Positions 45,001-58,181 of a stretch of DNA of 64,000 bases are shown piece after piece. This DNA is from Blasia pusilla (taxonomy: Eukaryota > Marchantiophyta > Marchantiopsida > Blasiales). Position 1 is the stretch's first letter, and every line of letters starts with the position of its first letter. Position numbers and translations under genes: made by a program. The stretch is taken from contig CM114274.1 in NCBI GenBank assembly GCA_050084515.1, forward strand, positions 33,666,001 to 33,730,000, read 5' to 3'. Under the pieces are notes generated by a model. It did not search any database and was not told the DNA's origin. It saw nothing but the letters and a program-made list of their open reading frames with translations.

Positions 45001-45180
45001 GCAAGGTGAACTTTCTAAAAAGTTCTCCTTTTTCAGCACAGAATTATTATATATACTTTCGATTCTCTCACAACAAGAATCACGAATGGTAGTGCCGAGG
45101 CGATCACTTCTTGATAACGTCAAACCCCAAAATTCTTTGTAAACTATTTTAGGCTTGTACACAAGAAAAATAGCACAACT

Positions 45181-46267
45181 AGTCTTAAGACCTACTCGAG
45201 CAAGCCTATTAAAATCTATGGATTGTTATTGAAGGACAAACAAAGTACAATCCCATGTCCTTCTGTATGTGACAATAGGAAGAATCATCGAAGTTGGAGA
45301 TTGCATGATCTAATTCATGAATATCTCCCCAAAGTGGTAAACTAGATAGTGAATAAACCAGTGTCTATCTATGAAGAGAACTTTGATGTGGTATGGATTA
45401 AGGAAAGTAAAATCAGGTATGACTCGTACTACATCCCTATCCATACTTAACACACATCTTCTACTCTACTCAAGAAGGGGTTTTGGCGAAGTTGCTCTCC
45501 GAATAGGGGTAATCCACTCTTATTAGGAAAATAACAAGTCAAAACCATCCATTGTCCCTAGTATGATAAAAATATCCTAAGATGATAAGTCTTTCCAAAT
45601 AACCATCTCAAATCAAATCTCCCAAGAGGGGTAGTACACTCTCATTGGAAGAGCAAGCAAGTCTATTTCATCCACTCAAGAGTAACAAGGGAGACTCAAG
45701 AAATGAAGTAGAAGGTGATGAACCCTTGAAAGTCTCTCCTCTTTATATACTCACAAAGAATCCATAAGAGTACAAAATAGGGTTAATCTTATCTTGTGCC
45801 ACATGGCTTCCTCTCAAGGCTTAATCAATCCCAATACTCATCCATATGGAAGCACCACTCAATAAAAAAATTAACACATTGAAGAAGATTTGGCATCTAA
45901 CTCGTGATCACTTACCGAGATGAGGTTGAGGGGTTGTCCACTCTTGTGCTTGTTGTGTGGGTTGGACATAGAATTTAGAGCCAGACGGGGGTGGGTAAAA
46001 GTTTGGTTGCGGGGGTGGCTCCCATGGGCTTGGAATTGATCCCATGGTCCCTACAGACTCCACAGTTCAGATTTCAGAAGTATATTGATCATACTTAGAC
46101 GAATATAAGCAATCTAGAACTTTGTGCACTAATCTCCCTACTCAAAAAAAAAGTTGCATTTAATAAAAATACAACATTTAACGGAATATGAAAGGAAGTA
46201 GAGTTAAGAAATACAGAGCAAATAAATGAGATAATAAGAGTTCTTCCATTTTCTCACTTCTCACTTC
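45181..46267. other. No recognisable gene
   Basis: The stretch is AT-rich, with repeated phrases like CTCCCAAGAGGGGTAGTACACTC near 45618 and CTCCGAATAGGGGTAATCC near 45497. These hint at internal repetition. No coding domain was seen. Confidence 0.35.
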
Positions 46268-46752
46268 TCACTGTTCATAGGAGGGGCCCATTGGGATTGC
46301 ATTGGGTATCCATGGGGATACCCAAGTAGTGGCAACAGATAAGCCTCCATAGGAGGAAGAACATAAGGATTTTGGGACTCCTTCTTCTTTTTGATTGGAC
46401 TCAAATCCTGTAAAACAAGAATATGTGTGACATAAAATATGATTAGAAAGCATCCTTACCTTTCAATAGTGTTTTTTATAGATTGGAAATTAAAAGGACA
46501 TAATCATGGCACCTAAATTGGAAAGATAAGGTTAACACTTATATATTGGAGTCCTCGCTTGCCACGCTTTTTCAGTTTGAAGGGAGATTGCACTGGTGGT
46601 GTCTGGATTGGCATTGAGTCCTTTGGACTAGACTGCTCAAGGGTCACATCAAAGTCGTGATCTGACTCCAAGTCATCCCTCTCAATTCTGTCTCCAATGT
46701 CATCATCAAAAAAATCCTCCATGTATTTTCTGGTTTGTTGCTCAAAGGTCAA
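46268..46752 (-). CDS. Unidentified minus-strand ORF pair, possible exons
   Basis: The frame 46752-46513 (79 residues) is acidic then basic (YMEDFFDDDIGDRIERDDLE, FKLKKRGKRG). A second piece near 46410-46270 reads SPIKKKKESQNPYVLPPMEA and ends soon after. They could be successive exons of a host gene or the tail of a transposase. No family was recognised. No start or clear splice pair was assigned, and the upstream part of the gene is not visible. Confidence 0.25.
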
Positions 46753-46759
46753 TCAAACC

Positions 46760-49619
46760 TTTGGCGCCGATGATCCCACTCCCTCACTAGCATAACGGTT
46801 TGAGGCACTACGAGATATTAAAACAAAAAGGCTAGAAATACTCCTCAATGCTAACTCTAGTATCAACATTCCTAATACACAGTGAAATGATACACACATA
46901 CAAAGGCACAACCTATCCCTATAACAACAACTACTAACTAAATTTTATATCATCTCCAAATCTCATACTGATTCTAGAATAATCAATGACTATTGAAGTA
47001 TATTTTGCACTTCATGCAAGTAGAGTGGAGCAAGGCAGATGGACAACACAATGTGGTGGGAAGTGGTGGTAGAACCAATATTGGATCATCTTCCAATCTT
47101 GGTAGTGACAATCCTCCAAATTTCAAAAATGGAAGCCTTAGTAGCTAGGGAAGCCCAGGCACAAGTAGTTACTATGGCAGCAGGCAAGCAAGGTTTGCGT
47201 CTAGCCTATCTTTTGTTGCTTTATTATTTGAATTCTCATCAGTGGTGTTCTTCAACTCAAGTTTATCTTGCATATGGTGTTTTTTTTCATTGCTCAATAA
47301 ATCCTGAAAGATCTTTTGTATTTTGGTGTCATCAATTGTTTTCATTTTTCTTTCTACTGGACTCCAGGGGCTCCTTCATTAGTTCTGGATAGTACAGAAA
47401 ACGAGAAAGCCAGATGAGACCTCAAACTCAGCAGGGGCGCATTGTTGGATTTGCACCTGCTCTTGCACATTGAGGTATGTTTAAAAGAAATACTCTACCA
47501 GTTTATGTTAAAAAAATTCTTTTTCTCAATTTAGTTTCATATTGTTCTCACAACACTCTCACATGACATCTTCATCTTCCTCCGATGTATTTTGAGCTCT
47601 CGTCATCTTCTCCCTTATATCCTTAGCCGGTTGGTTTTTGTCTCTTTGTGTGCAAGGGTATATTCTACTCGGATAATGGAGTTTGAATTAGCTATGAAGT
47701 GCAAATACAGGTACAAGCATGAGATTGGATCCCACTTGTGAGAACTGAAAAGTTGAGAAATGAGCATTTTCTTTATGGCTATCTTTGTGTTTCGAGAAGC
47801 ATTAAAGTTCGTCTTTTGTGGCAAGCTAGACAATTTTCAATGTTTCATGGTTTAACTACTATCATTGGATTCATCTCCTTCAAGATATAGGTGTCAGTTT
47901 GCGTACATTCCGTGGTTGGGCCCAGGGCACAAACCAAGAACAAGGTTAATTAGGATGTGAGTTAAAAATGAAGGAATCTCTAGGAGTAGAGGATGCAAAT
48001 AGATATTTCATATTTGACAAGAGTTGCTATGATCTTGGCAGAGTAGTGACCAAATTGAAAGAAGGAATGTGGCAAGAGGAGGATCACGATTGCACTCGAT
48101 AGGGCGTAGGGGCTGCTCAGTGCACCTGCTGCATGGGAGTAAAATGCAAGAAATAGAGTACAAGATCGTGAGTGGATAGGCACAATAGTTGTAACCGGCC
48201 GATGAATTTTTTTTGTTTGACGGCGAGAGTGATGAGACAAGGCAGAGCAAAGGCAACTACTAGAAGATTTTTGCTCCTACCAAGAGGGCAGGTTCTGAAA
48301 AATGTTGTTGGGAGAGTAGAAGTAGGTATAAAGGCTCAAATTCAAGAGCGCAATTGCATTGAGAGAATTTTCTTTGATCCGAAGTTGAAGGAGAGGTCCA
48401 TTCTTGATCTAAGTAGAGTTGCCTTCTAACAATGCTCAATAGGATAGCCAAGGTGAGATTTTACGCAATAAGTATTATGTTATACAAGAATCACACATAG
48501 GCTTAAGATGTTCTATGCACATATATTTTGTCCTTGGAATTGGCTAGAGGAGCCACTTGTATCCCAAGACATGCCTTTTGTATAGGAACCTAGGAGAGTT
48601 AGGAGTAAATTTGTAGATGACGAGGTTGAAGAAATCATAGACTAGATCAAATATACATTTCCGAACTTCCCTCAGATTAAAATAAAGGACAAGAAGTTTT
48701 TGAACCATGACGATTTTTGTAAACTTTTGCTGAATTGTTTTTCGTTCTTGTCGATTGTGTTGGTCTATCTATGCGATGTTGTTTATTTTGCAACGTTGGG
48801 ACTCAAGATTAAACAAGTTGCAACTTGTCACAATATTTTAAACCCTTTTCAGGAAACTTGTCGGATTTCGACAGGTTGGCTGCTTGAGTCATCCCACTCT
48901 TTTCCTGTTAGTCCAACTTTTCAGGCATTCTGGCAGGCTTCTTCACTCTTGCCTCATTCCCCCATTATCGCCACACCATTCTTCTCTAACGCGTTATTTC
49001 AAAAACGTGTTGGATTCCTACTACGTGTCGGATTCTCATGTCGGATTCCCAACCTGTCGGATTCCCAACCTGTCCGATTCTCATAGTTTGCAGGGCGGAA
49101 TGGAATCACTTATCAAGATCCTTCTTCAAATGGATGTGAAGTTTCCAAAACTTTGGAAGATGGCATGCAAGATGGGAAGAATGCTATCATCGTTTGCTCT
49201 TGCTCCCCCATTTTCTTCAAATCATAGTTTTGGAATATCTGATTTTCTGAGAGATTGCAAGCTGAGTAGTGTAGTTCCCTTGCAAAAATGAAATCTTAAC
49301 TTTGTTATTTTTCACAATTTATTACCATAATTTTCTATTCATTCTTCGCAACTCCCAGCCTCGTTTCCTTCATTGTAGTCTTGTCGGAATCACAAGTTTA
49401 TCATGACTGGTTGTAAGATTTTCATGAAGTGTTGGGGATGAGGGTGGGAGGGAGTCTTGGATAAAGAGCCCACTATGGTGCACTTCTTACTCTCTTTGAA
49501 AAAATTCTTTCATTTGAAGTAGGGAAGAAACCTAAAAAATTGAAGAAAGTTTTGAAGAGAGTTTAAGGATTTGGCCCTTTTTTTTGGAGGGAGACTCTCC
49601 TCTCTTACTCTCTCATGTC
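46760..49619. other. Unannotated region with weak hAT-like traces
   Basis: On the plus strand, broken frames around 47690-47730 (KCKYRYKHEIGSHL) and 47900-47935 (GPGHKPRTRLIR) faintly recall the BED-finger and DUF659 parts of hAT transposases. This is weak. A short repeat of GTCGGATTCCCAACCT units lies at 49020-49080. No intact gene is supported. Confidence 0.25.
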
Positions 49620-51656
49620 AGAATACCAACCCCCTTATTTACTTTGGTATGAACTACAAGGACGAGGCAGCCTACATTGCCACATGATGCTATGGGTTGA
49701 TGTATCAGATATAGAGAACATAACATCAGAGATAGCTGCATATATACCCTTAAGTTCTCAATCCACTCCATCTACATTAGATGAGGTGTGAACACTTTCC
49801 TCAGATGAACTTCTTTCTCAATATGTCTTAAATAAGCAATTACATAGATGTAAAGAGGGGGTTTGTATTGTCCGCAAAAGAAATCAGAAACCTTATTGCC
49901 GCCTTGGCTTCCTCTCATCTCCAAAAAACAAATTCAACCGTATATTGATCCAAAAATAATGAGATGGAACTATTATCGACCATCTCTAGATCATCATAAC
50001 TTAATACCATACCAGCCTTTGCTTTTACTACTATGGGGAGCCCATATGAACATACAATGGGTAACAAACACTGACTGATCCTTCTATCTATTGAAGTATA
50101 CCCTTAAATCTGAACCAATAGGATCCTTAGATATTAACACTGACACTGCACGCTGCCTAGGATTAGGAGGATTAGATGATATGAAGCTCAAGTAAATTTC
50201 CGGAGTAGTCCTCAATAGATGTATTTCCTCCATAGATGATGTATTATTAACCTCTATGCAAATACCAATTATTTACCACTCCCAGGTTGTTCACTATGTT
50301 GACTCCAATCCCCCACATCGTTGCAGCTCCTTGTACAAGAATGCTTCTATTCCTTGCATTCATCTTGTTGTTCTCTATTCTAATCGACCACTACAACTTG
50401 ATGACATCACATTTTGTGAGAACTGGTCAAATTACGAATTATCCAAAGTTTATTCTGTCAATATGAATAAGTTTGTTGCCTTAGAAAATCTTGGGAATAT
50501 TGTCTTGCATACAAATCGTGTTATTCGTTTTACTGAATTCCACCCTCTCCATCAATGGAATGAGTTTTTCTATTCAGCTTTGCTCCAAAGTATTTCATTC
50601 AGATCTAACCCTTCTCTTCTATCTTCAGACTTTGAATCCTTGACATATTTACATGGGTGCATGCATAGGAAAATAGTCAATGGAATTGAGGATGTTTACA
50701 CTTTTGTTAAGGCCCACGCAATAAAGAATTTGTGGGGCCAAGTTCACCTTTCAGAGATTCTTGCCAAAGTTACTAACATATTAAAACCTGAAGTAGATGT
50801 AAACATTAGTGATATGCTCCTAAACTCTTCATGCCATAATACTTGTTCATCACCACCACATGAGGTCCATACCCCAGACATCGATCTATCTACTCTTAAT
50901 GATGAGCAGTTAGCTTTGTTTAATACTATCCGTAGCCTTACGTCAGGTCTTGTACTTCTAAAAGGTCCACCTGGTTGTGGCAAGACATATTTCACAACAT
51001 TCATGCATAAGAGATGGACTCAAGTAGCAATGAGCCCGTTGCTAACAGCAATTATAGGCATTGCTGCTATTAGACTTCACAATGAGGCCACCACTGTTCA
51101 TTCTGCCCTTAATTTGCTAAACCCATAAAAGGTGATCCCCCAAAAATACACCCTAGTTCTAATACTTATTTAAGGTTGAAGTCTACTCAAGTGATTGTTA
51201 TAGACAAGTGTTCAATGCTGACACCAAAGATCCTACAACTAGTTGCAATGCGATTGAATGAGATTTGTAATAATGATCGTATGAATCCATTTGGTAACAA
51301 GCTTGTCATTTTAGTTGGTGACATGTGTCAGTTACCTCCAGTCTGAAACCATAAGGCTAACCCTTATTGTAAAAACCGCCACTTGACATCTTCCACAAGA
51401 TTGGAACCTTTGAATTGTCAACTCCGGTTAGGCATTCACATGACCCAGATTACCTTCAATTTTTAACTTCCTTTAGAAACAAACCACCAACACAATGTGA
51501 GCTTAACAAATGGTTATCTAGGTATTTTGTTTCAGAAAATGAAGCTATTGATTTCGTTCACCATGACACAAGAATTATATGCACACATATAATTCTTGTG
51601 TCATGGTGAACAAGAATTATATGTGACAAGATCAAAGTTGAAATCAAAGTTGACAA
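49620..51656 (+). pseudogene. Helitron Rep/Pif1 helicase remnant
   Basis: The frame 49863-50078 holds LISKKQIQPYIDPKIMRW and LLLLLWGAHMNIQWVTN, the Helitron helicase-like/Rep C-terminal region. After a stop, FYLLKYTLKSEPIGSL follows. The long frame 50256-51128 (290 residues) continues with the linker and the Pif1 helicase Walker A box LLKGPPGCGKT. A stop at 51126 and a frameshift precede a degenerate Walker B (VIVIDKCSML) and motif III (LVGDMCQLPPV) near 51330. Eukaryotic Helitrons move by rolling-circle replication using Rep nuclease and this helicase. No HUH nuclease motif and no element ends (TC start, hairpin, CTRR end) were located. The copy is inactive. Confidence 0.8.
51557..51610. repeat. 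Perfect 24-bp inverted repeat (hairpin)
   Basis: Arms 51557-51580 and 51587-51610 are exact reverse complements around the loop GCACAC. Immediately after, CAAGAATTATATGTGACA repeats part of the arm. The block lies in the degenerate helicase coding sequence. Confidence 0.95.
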
Positions 51657-52399
51657 GGTTGTTCCAACCTCTAAACCTCAGCCTAAAGCAGTCGAAGCTA
51701 CTTCAGAAGTGTGAGAAATGCAAACATTAATTCGGAATGACTGTCCTCAAATAGTGCACGATGTCTCAATTGCGTCGAACCACCGGCAAGACAATTGGTG
51801 TAGAGTAGAGGCACAAGCTACAGGAAAATAAAAAGAGACAGTGCAACAAGCAACCAGCTCACCTGAGCTCGAATGAGATTGAACTTGATAGTCTTGACAG
51901 CTTCACACAAGTGATTGCTTGCCCTACAAGAGCAAGTACTCCACATCATAAAATAGGCCACACGCATAAGACCTCTCATTGCGACAACAAAAGAAGTCAC
52001 ATAGCTCTCAGCCAATTCAGGAGACACATCATGGATGTGTCTCCGGAATGGTAATAGAACACATAGAGACTTTCAAAGAGAGAGAGCAGAGGAGAATGCA
52101 GCCCGTTGACAGGAGGGAACGCAACACCCTCTCCTCTCCAGCTTTGAAAATTAAGAGCTTCTGCCGCTCATATTCTGCTTAAGCTCTCCGACTATATCAT
52201 ATGGATAGACTCACTGCATAGTCCTTGCCAATCTCTCAAAAATTAGATATAGAATAAGTATTGATGCTATCTTGAGTTCTAGAGGATCAAGGAGGGTCAA
52301 AACAAAATGATGCAGCTTTATTAGGGTCTTATTTGCCAACTTGGTAATAGTTTTAACTATTTTTACAACTACGCGCAAGTTTTTCTAACACTAGGAATG
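51657..52399. other. No recognisable gene
   Basis: Only short frames with no known motifs are present. Confidence 0.35.
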
Positions 52400-52845
52400 C
52401 CACGTCTAAGTCTTTTTTCACTAATCTAGTCTTTTATAACGACATGTCATTAATTTATAATAAAAATATTTTTTTTAAATAGTACTTTATTAAGAAAAGT
52501 TTGTGTTATATCCTCTAGTCATTTTTAGCAACTAATTAATACTATATTATGCCACCTATGCCTCTCTAGTTGCATGTAGTTGTATTGGACTTAAGTTGTA
52601 AGTGACTAACAACCCACATCTAAGTCCTTCATGCACTAATCTAGTCATTTATAATGACATGTCATTAATTTATAATAATTTTTTTATATTATTTTTTTAA
52701 CTATATAAATAAAATTCCATGTCATACCCTCTAGTGATTCTTAGTAACTGACTAATGTCGTTTCTATGCCGCCTGGGCCTCTTTAGTTACGTTTAGGTGT
52801 ATTTTAGTTGTATTGGACTCTAGTTGTAAGAGCCTTAGTGCTAAA
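52400..52845 (+). repeat. Tandem duplication of an AT-rich ~215-bp unit
   Basis: Unit 1 (about 52402-52616) and unit 2 (about 52617-52845) share, in order, CTAAGTC, CACTAATCTAGTC, GACATGTCATTAATTTATAA, CCTCTAGT and TAGTTGTATTGGACT. They are diverged by many substitutions and small indels. Confidence 0.8.
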
Positions 52846-54839
52846 AATACCATATTCCAACTAGTGGATCTAGTAGAGCGCCTTCAGAGATAGTGGAGGA
52901 CAGCCTCAAGAGGTCGAGGGTGACCTGTAGAGGCCTCAGGTAACCTGTGAGAACAGGTTTTCCTTTCATTTCGGCTCATTTGGAGCCACACAAGAAAAAA
53001 AAATTTGCTATTTCAGGTAAGTTTCCATTTGGAGTATAGTTGACCTATCACTTTGGGAAGTGGCCCTTGACGCGCTACAGTATGTCAAGACCCAAGGAGG
53101 TGACTTGTGAGCTTAGGTTACCGAGGAGAGAGCTTAGGAGAGGGAAGGAGGTATGCCTCCAAGAGAGAGAGCTTAAGAGCTTATTCTCTCTTTGTTGAAC
53201 CTCTATGATTTCTGATTTTACAGGTTTGAAGTTTCAGTTGAGAGAAAACAGCATGGAAACGCTGCCAAATTTTTTGTAGGAGTGCAAATTGAAGGGTTGC
53301 ATGACATTCCCAATCAATTTTCATTGAAAGGTCAAATGAAGAAACCAATTTTTCAAGGACGTAGATCGGGAAGCTCTGCACGTTGTGGAAGAAATGGTGC
53401 ACGATTTCATTGGCTGAGCATGAAGTTACGATAGTTTTTGTTGGGCTGCCATAGCCATCGAGTGGAGAAGTAATTTCAAAACCTTTGGTAATTTCTTAGT
53501 TTGGTAGAAAAATAAAAATCATATGTTATCTTAGTGGATAGGAAAAGGGCACATTTCTTTTGAGGTAGAAGTGAGTGGAGAATCATTTTTGGATGAGTTG
53601 ACTCTAGATTTGGGGAGGATGTTAGCAAGCATCCAAGTTTGGGGCATTTGACCCGGATTTAGAGGGGGTTAGTTGAGTAAATTTCCGAAATAGTTTCTAA
53701 AATAGAAAAATAAAAGGGGACGACGACTGCTCTACCGGTACCGCCGCGTTAGGGTGCGCATTGCTACGGCCGAAGACTCCCGCCGCCGCCGGATTATCCT
53801 GCCTAGTCGCTAGAGCCGCCGTCGGACTACATAGTCCTGCTATACGGCTACCATTATCACAGTAGCGCATCTTGCCCCTTCGCGCCGTTACTACCTAGAG
53901 CTGCTATAACCGCTACTCACTACCACAGTAGCCTCGTCTCTACCTGAGCCCTGCTCCAACCCTACCCTTCATGATGTCACCAAGCCTGATTGCTCCTGTT
54001 ACCCCACCTTACTGCCACCTCCAGAGTCTGGGCCTTAGCTGCCACAGGCCCGTCGTCAGGTCTTGAAACTGCGTTTCCGCGAGTGTCTCCATTGCCAGTA
54101 TCTGCACAACTCTGACCATCCAACTGTCGAGGCCCTGACATAGTTGTTGCCTATCTAGCTGCAGAAATCCCCGAAGCCGTCGGCCACGCTCCCAAGCCGC
54201 CGGCCACACGACCCACTTTCTGGCTACCGTCGACGATCCGAGCTAGCCGTTGGGCCCACCATTTGGCCGTCTTGCCACGGACAGAGTTGCGCGCAGCCGT
54301 CAACTATGGACCGCCAGAACTTGCTTGATCGTCTGCCGTGACCAGCCTCCCACGTAGTCCCATCTGCATGCCCACGGTCGATAGTGATTTGCTACCTTAT
54401 ATGCCTACGACTATTCTTGCCGCGCACTAACCTGGTCCACCTTCGACATCGCTGCCGCCTTGTCATCGTGACTACATAGTCAAGAGCTGCTTATCTCGAC
54501 CATGGTCATGGTCGACCAAAGAGCCGTGACCGAGGATCCATGATGGCCTTCCCATTTCTGACTCTCTTCCGTCCGTTGACCCAGTTCCATCCACGGTCCA
54601 ACCGTTGTCAATCGCCGTTGCTTAGTGGATGATGCGCAGCAACGGCCGTTGCTTTGGAGATTTGAGCCGCCACACATTTGTTCTGGCCGTCGGCAACTAG
54701 ATCGTCATGGATGCTCCGCAACTTCTCAGTCCGTACCCCTTGGTAGGTCGTCCTCAACTCAACAAAGAACTCAACCACGGGGTTGAACCTGGGACAAACC
54801 CGACTGGATGGTGCAACTGCTCCAATTCGAGTTACCCTC

Positions 54840-55385
54840 CTAAAGCATCACTGGTGGAAGAGGAAGAAGCCTGACTCCTCCTCCTCCTCCTCATCGGGAA
54901 ACGGCTCAGTCCATGACACATAATGTGGATCATATTAGAGTCGCCATGCCTCAATGTCCTCGGCATATCTGTGGGAAAACTCATGGTAATCGTCCATGGA
55001 CGCCTCCTCTAAGTGCTAGAACATACCGTTCCATGCTATAAACGGGTTGAACTCTTTGGAGTTCCTAGCCCGCTTTGAGTCACACCAACTCCTAAACTCC
55101 GCAATGAAGTTTTGTAGCTCTATAGTGCTTATAACACCTAAAAACCTCCGTGGTTCTCTACCTCGGTGGTCCATCTCATACGCCCAACAGGTAGGACCAC
55201 TCAATGTGTGTGGTGAATCACTAACACACTCCTCTACACTCTCCCCCTCATCTGAAGACGACACAAAAGGAGATGGAGGTGGTCCCTCATGTGGAGACCC
55301 TCAAAACCTCGCGCCACTCCACGTAAAACCTCTAGAGTTATTCTCAGGTCCACCACCTCGCCTCTTAAAGTCCTGAAAGGACATT
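54840..55385 (-). pseudogene. gag-like ORF in the spacer of the inverted repeat
   Basis: From an ATG at about 55385 the minus strand reads MSFQDFKRRGGGPENNS, a stop near 55307, then the frame 55264-55016. It continues after another stop with a helix-rich acidic protein: IELQNFIAEFRSWCDSKRAR, MDDYHEFSHRYAEDIEAW, YDPHYVSWTEPFPDEEEEEE. The composition recalls plant retrotransposon gag or a transposon-associated protein, but no zinc knuckle or pol follows. The identity is uncertain. No counterpart exists elsewhere in the window. Confidence 0.4.
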
Positions 55386-56194
55386 GTGATGACCCTCATG
55401 CCCCTCTCTTGCAATCACTTTCAATCTTATGAGTAATCCCTCAATCACTCAATCAAAGATAAGGCACTCAATCTACACTCTCTCCCTCAGACGTGTGTTA
55501 TGCGGCAACAAGCGGCGTGATGCGGCTAATCGGCTACTGTCCTATCATCTCATCGACAGAACATACCCTCAACTCAGAACATCCCACACAAGTCTATGTC
55601 CCCTAAATCCATCCATCAATGATGCTCTCAACATCAGCACGAAACCCAATATCCCCAAATAACTACCCAATACCCTAAAATCCCTAACAGGTGCACGGTA
55701 AAAGACCATAATGGGTAACCTGAATAAATATCTATGTCATTCCTCAGCAACTAAAAATCTTGACCCCAACTCGGTCGTGAAGAAAAACTCCTCCAAATAG
55801 CATGTCGTACTCCTCTGGTACTGACGATGCTCAAACCTCCTCAATGTGCGGTGCGGGTCCAGTCGTACGGTGCGGCATTGGTGGCACGGAACGGCTACAA
55901 ACGGCACGGCCCTCGGGAACGGGATGCAGCATTCAGCGGCATACCCACCTCAATAGCAACACACGCTCTACTCCCCAATGATGGTGCGGCTTTGCGATCA
56001 AGACGTTGCGGTGCGGCCATGAGTGGCACAGCACGGCAATCGGCGGCGCGTTGCGGCTACAGGCATCACGGCATGGTACTCGATCGTCGTCAAGCGGCTA
56101 CTAATCACAACATAGAAAAGCGGAAATAAAACTCGGACCCCATAAATCAAGGGATCACTTGCCCTCACTGGTCACTGACAAAAATTGCCACGAT
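55386..56194. other. Spacer of the inverted repeat, rest
   Basis: The part around 55840-56100 is rich in GCGGC/CGGCAC words and probably low-complexity. Frames through it are compositional artefacts. No gene was recognised. Confidence 0.4.
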
Positions 56195-58181
56195 GACGGT
56201 GGCGAGAACAAATGTCTGGCGGCGGCTCAAATCTCCAAAGCAACGGCCGTTGCTGCGCACCATCCACTGAGCAACGGCGACTGACGGCAAATAGACCATG
56301 GAAGGAACTGGGTCAACATACGGAAGAGAGTCAGAAATGGGAAGGCCATCGTGGATCCTCAGTCGACCACAACCATGGTCGAGGTAAGCAGCTCTTGACT
56401 ATGTAGTCACGGTGACCAGGCGGCAACGACGTCGAAGGTGGACCAGGTTAGTGCACGGCAAGAATAGTCGTAGGCGTAGAAGGCAGAAAAGCACTGTCAA
56501 CCCTGGGTCTGCAGACGCAGCTACGTGGCAGGCTGGTCACGGTAGACGGTTGAGTAAGTTCCAACAGTCCTCAATCGACGGCTACGCGTAACTCTGTCGG
56601 TGGCAAGACATCCAAATGGCCAGCGCGGCGATTAGCTTGGATCCTCCACAGCATCCGGAAAGTGCGTCGGGTGGCCGGTTGCTTGGGAGCGTGGCCGGCG
56701 GCTTCGGGGACTTCTGCAGCTAGATAGGCGGCAACTACATCATGGCCACGGTAGGTGGATGGTCGGAGACACTCGCGGCAACGCAATTTCAAGACCTCAC
56801 GACGGGCCTATGGCAGCTTAGGCCCGGACTCTGGAGGTGGCAGCAAGGCAAGGTAATAGGAGCAGTCGGGTCTCGGCAAGAGCACAAAGGGCACGGTTGG
56901 AGCACGGCTCAGATAGAGACGCGGAAACCGCGGCAGTGAGTAGCGGATATAGCAACTTTGGGTAGTAACGACGCGAAGAGGCAAGGCGCGCTATCGTGAC
57001 AATGGTAGCCGCGTAGCAGGACTACGTAGTCCGGCGGCGGCTTTGGCGGCCAGGCAGGATAATCCGACGTCGGAGGAAGTCTTCGGCCGTAGCAATGCGC
57101 ACCCCAACGTGGCGGCATAGGTAGATCAGCCGTCTTCCCCTCTTAATTTTCTATTTTAAAAAATCTTTTGGACATTTACTCAACTGATCCCCTCTCAATC
57201 TGGGTCAACTGCCCCAAACTTGGATGCTTGCTAACATCCTCCCCAAATCTTGAGTCAACTCATCCAAAAATGAATCTCCACTCAATTCTACCTCAAAAGA
57301 AATGTGCCCTTGTCCTATCCACTAAGATAACAAATGATTTTTATTTTTCTACCATAACTAAGAAATTACTAAAGGTTTTGAAATCACTTCTCCACTCGGT
57401 GGCTATGGCAGCCCAACAAAAATTATCATAACTTCATGCTCAGCCAATGAAATTGTGCACCATTTCTTCCACAACGTGCAAAGCATCTCGATATACGTCC
57501 TTGATAAATTGGTTTCTTCATTCAATCTTTCAGTAAAAATTGATGGGGATTGTCATGCAGCCCTTCAATCTGCACTCCTACAAAAAATTTGGCAGCGCTT
57601 CTGTGTTGATTTCTCCCAACAAAAACTTCAAACCTGTAAAATCAGAAATCAGACAGGTATATGATGCTCCCGAGAGCAATGGCATGGGAAAATCTGCCCC
57701 CATACTCAATCTCTAAAGAAATTTGGGCAGCGCTTCCGTGCGCCACTCTTCCACACAAAAAATCGGCAAAAGAAATAACCCCAACAGGTGCTCTTGCTCC
57801 GGTGAGCACTCCAATGAGCCGTTGAACGGGGAATACAGTCCCCAACCTGCAACAACAGCGAGTGACCAGCGAGTTCCTCCATTGAAGCTCTCTTACTCTT
57901 TCATTCTCTCTTTGGAGATCAATGAAATCTCTCTTAATATCTCACACCAAGCTCTCCATGGTGTGCACTCTCTCTCATGTCAAACCAAACCCACTCTCTT
58001 AAGGAAAGGCTTGGATTACACACACAAGGCAAGGAGGACCATAGCTCCGCCGCTTCATGCCAAGAGGTTCAACAAAGAGAGAATGATCTCTCAAGCTCTC
58101 TCTCTTGGAGGTATACCCCCTTCCCTCTCCCAAGCTCTCTCCTCAATAACCTATGCTCGGAGGTCACCTCCTTGGCTCTTG

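Larger units (their letters stand above)
34590..45180 (-). mobile_element. DNMT-gypsy relative on the minus strand, split by the plus-strand element
   Basis: Minus-strand pieces at 45180-42931 and 35499-34590 belong to one element, interrupted by the plus-strand copy at 35500-42930. Right of the insertion they encode a methyltransferase tail, RT, RNase H and part of the integrase. Left of it they encode the integrase C-terminus, a PHD finger and a polypurine tract, then the start of the LTR at 34945 (TGGAGATATTTTG). The reading frame on the two sides meets within the same integrase segment, with GAGA duplicated (minus strand). About 600 bases of integrase core are missing relative to the plus copy. 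The left LTR limit is approximate. The copy is old and inactive. Confidence 0.82.

Noticed and set aside
47615-48470. hAT transposase gene
   Set aside because: Only two short, weak resemblances in broken frames were found, not enough for a gene call.
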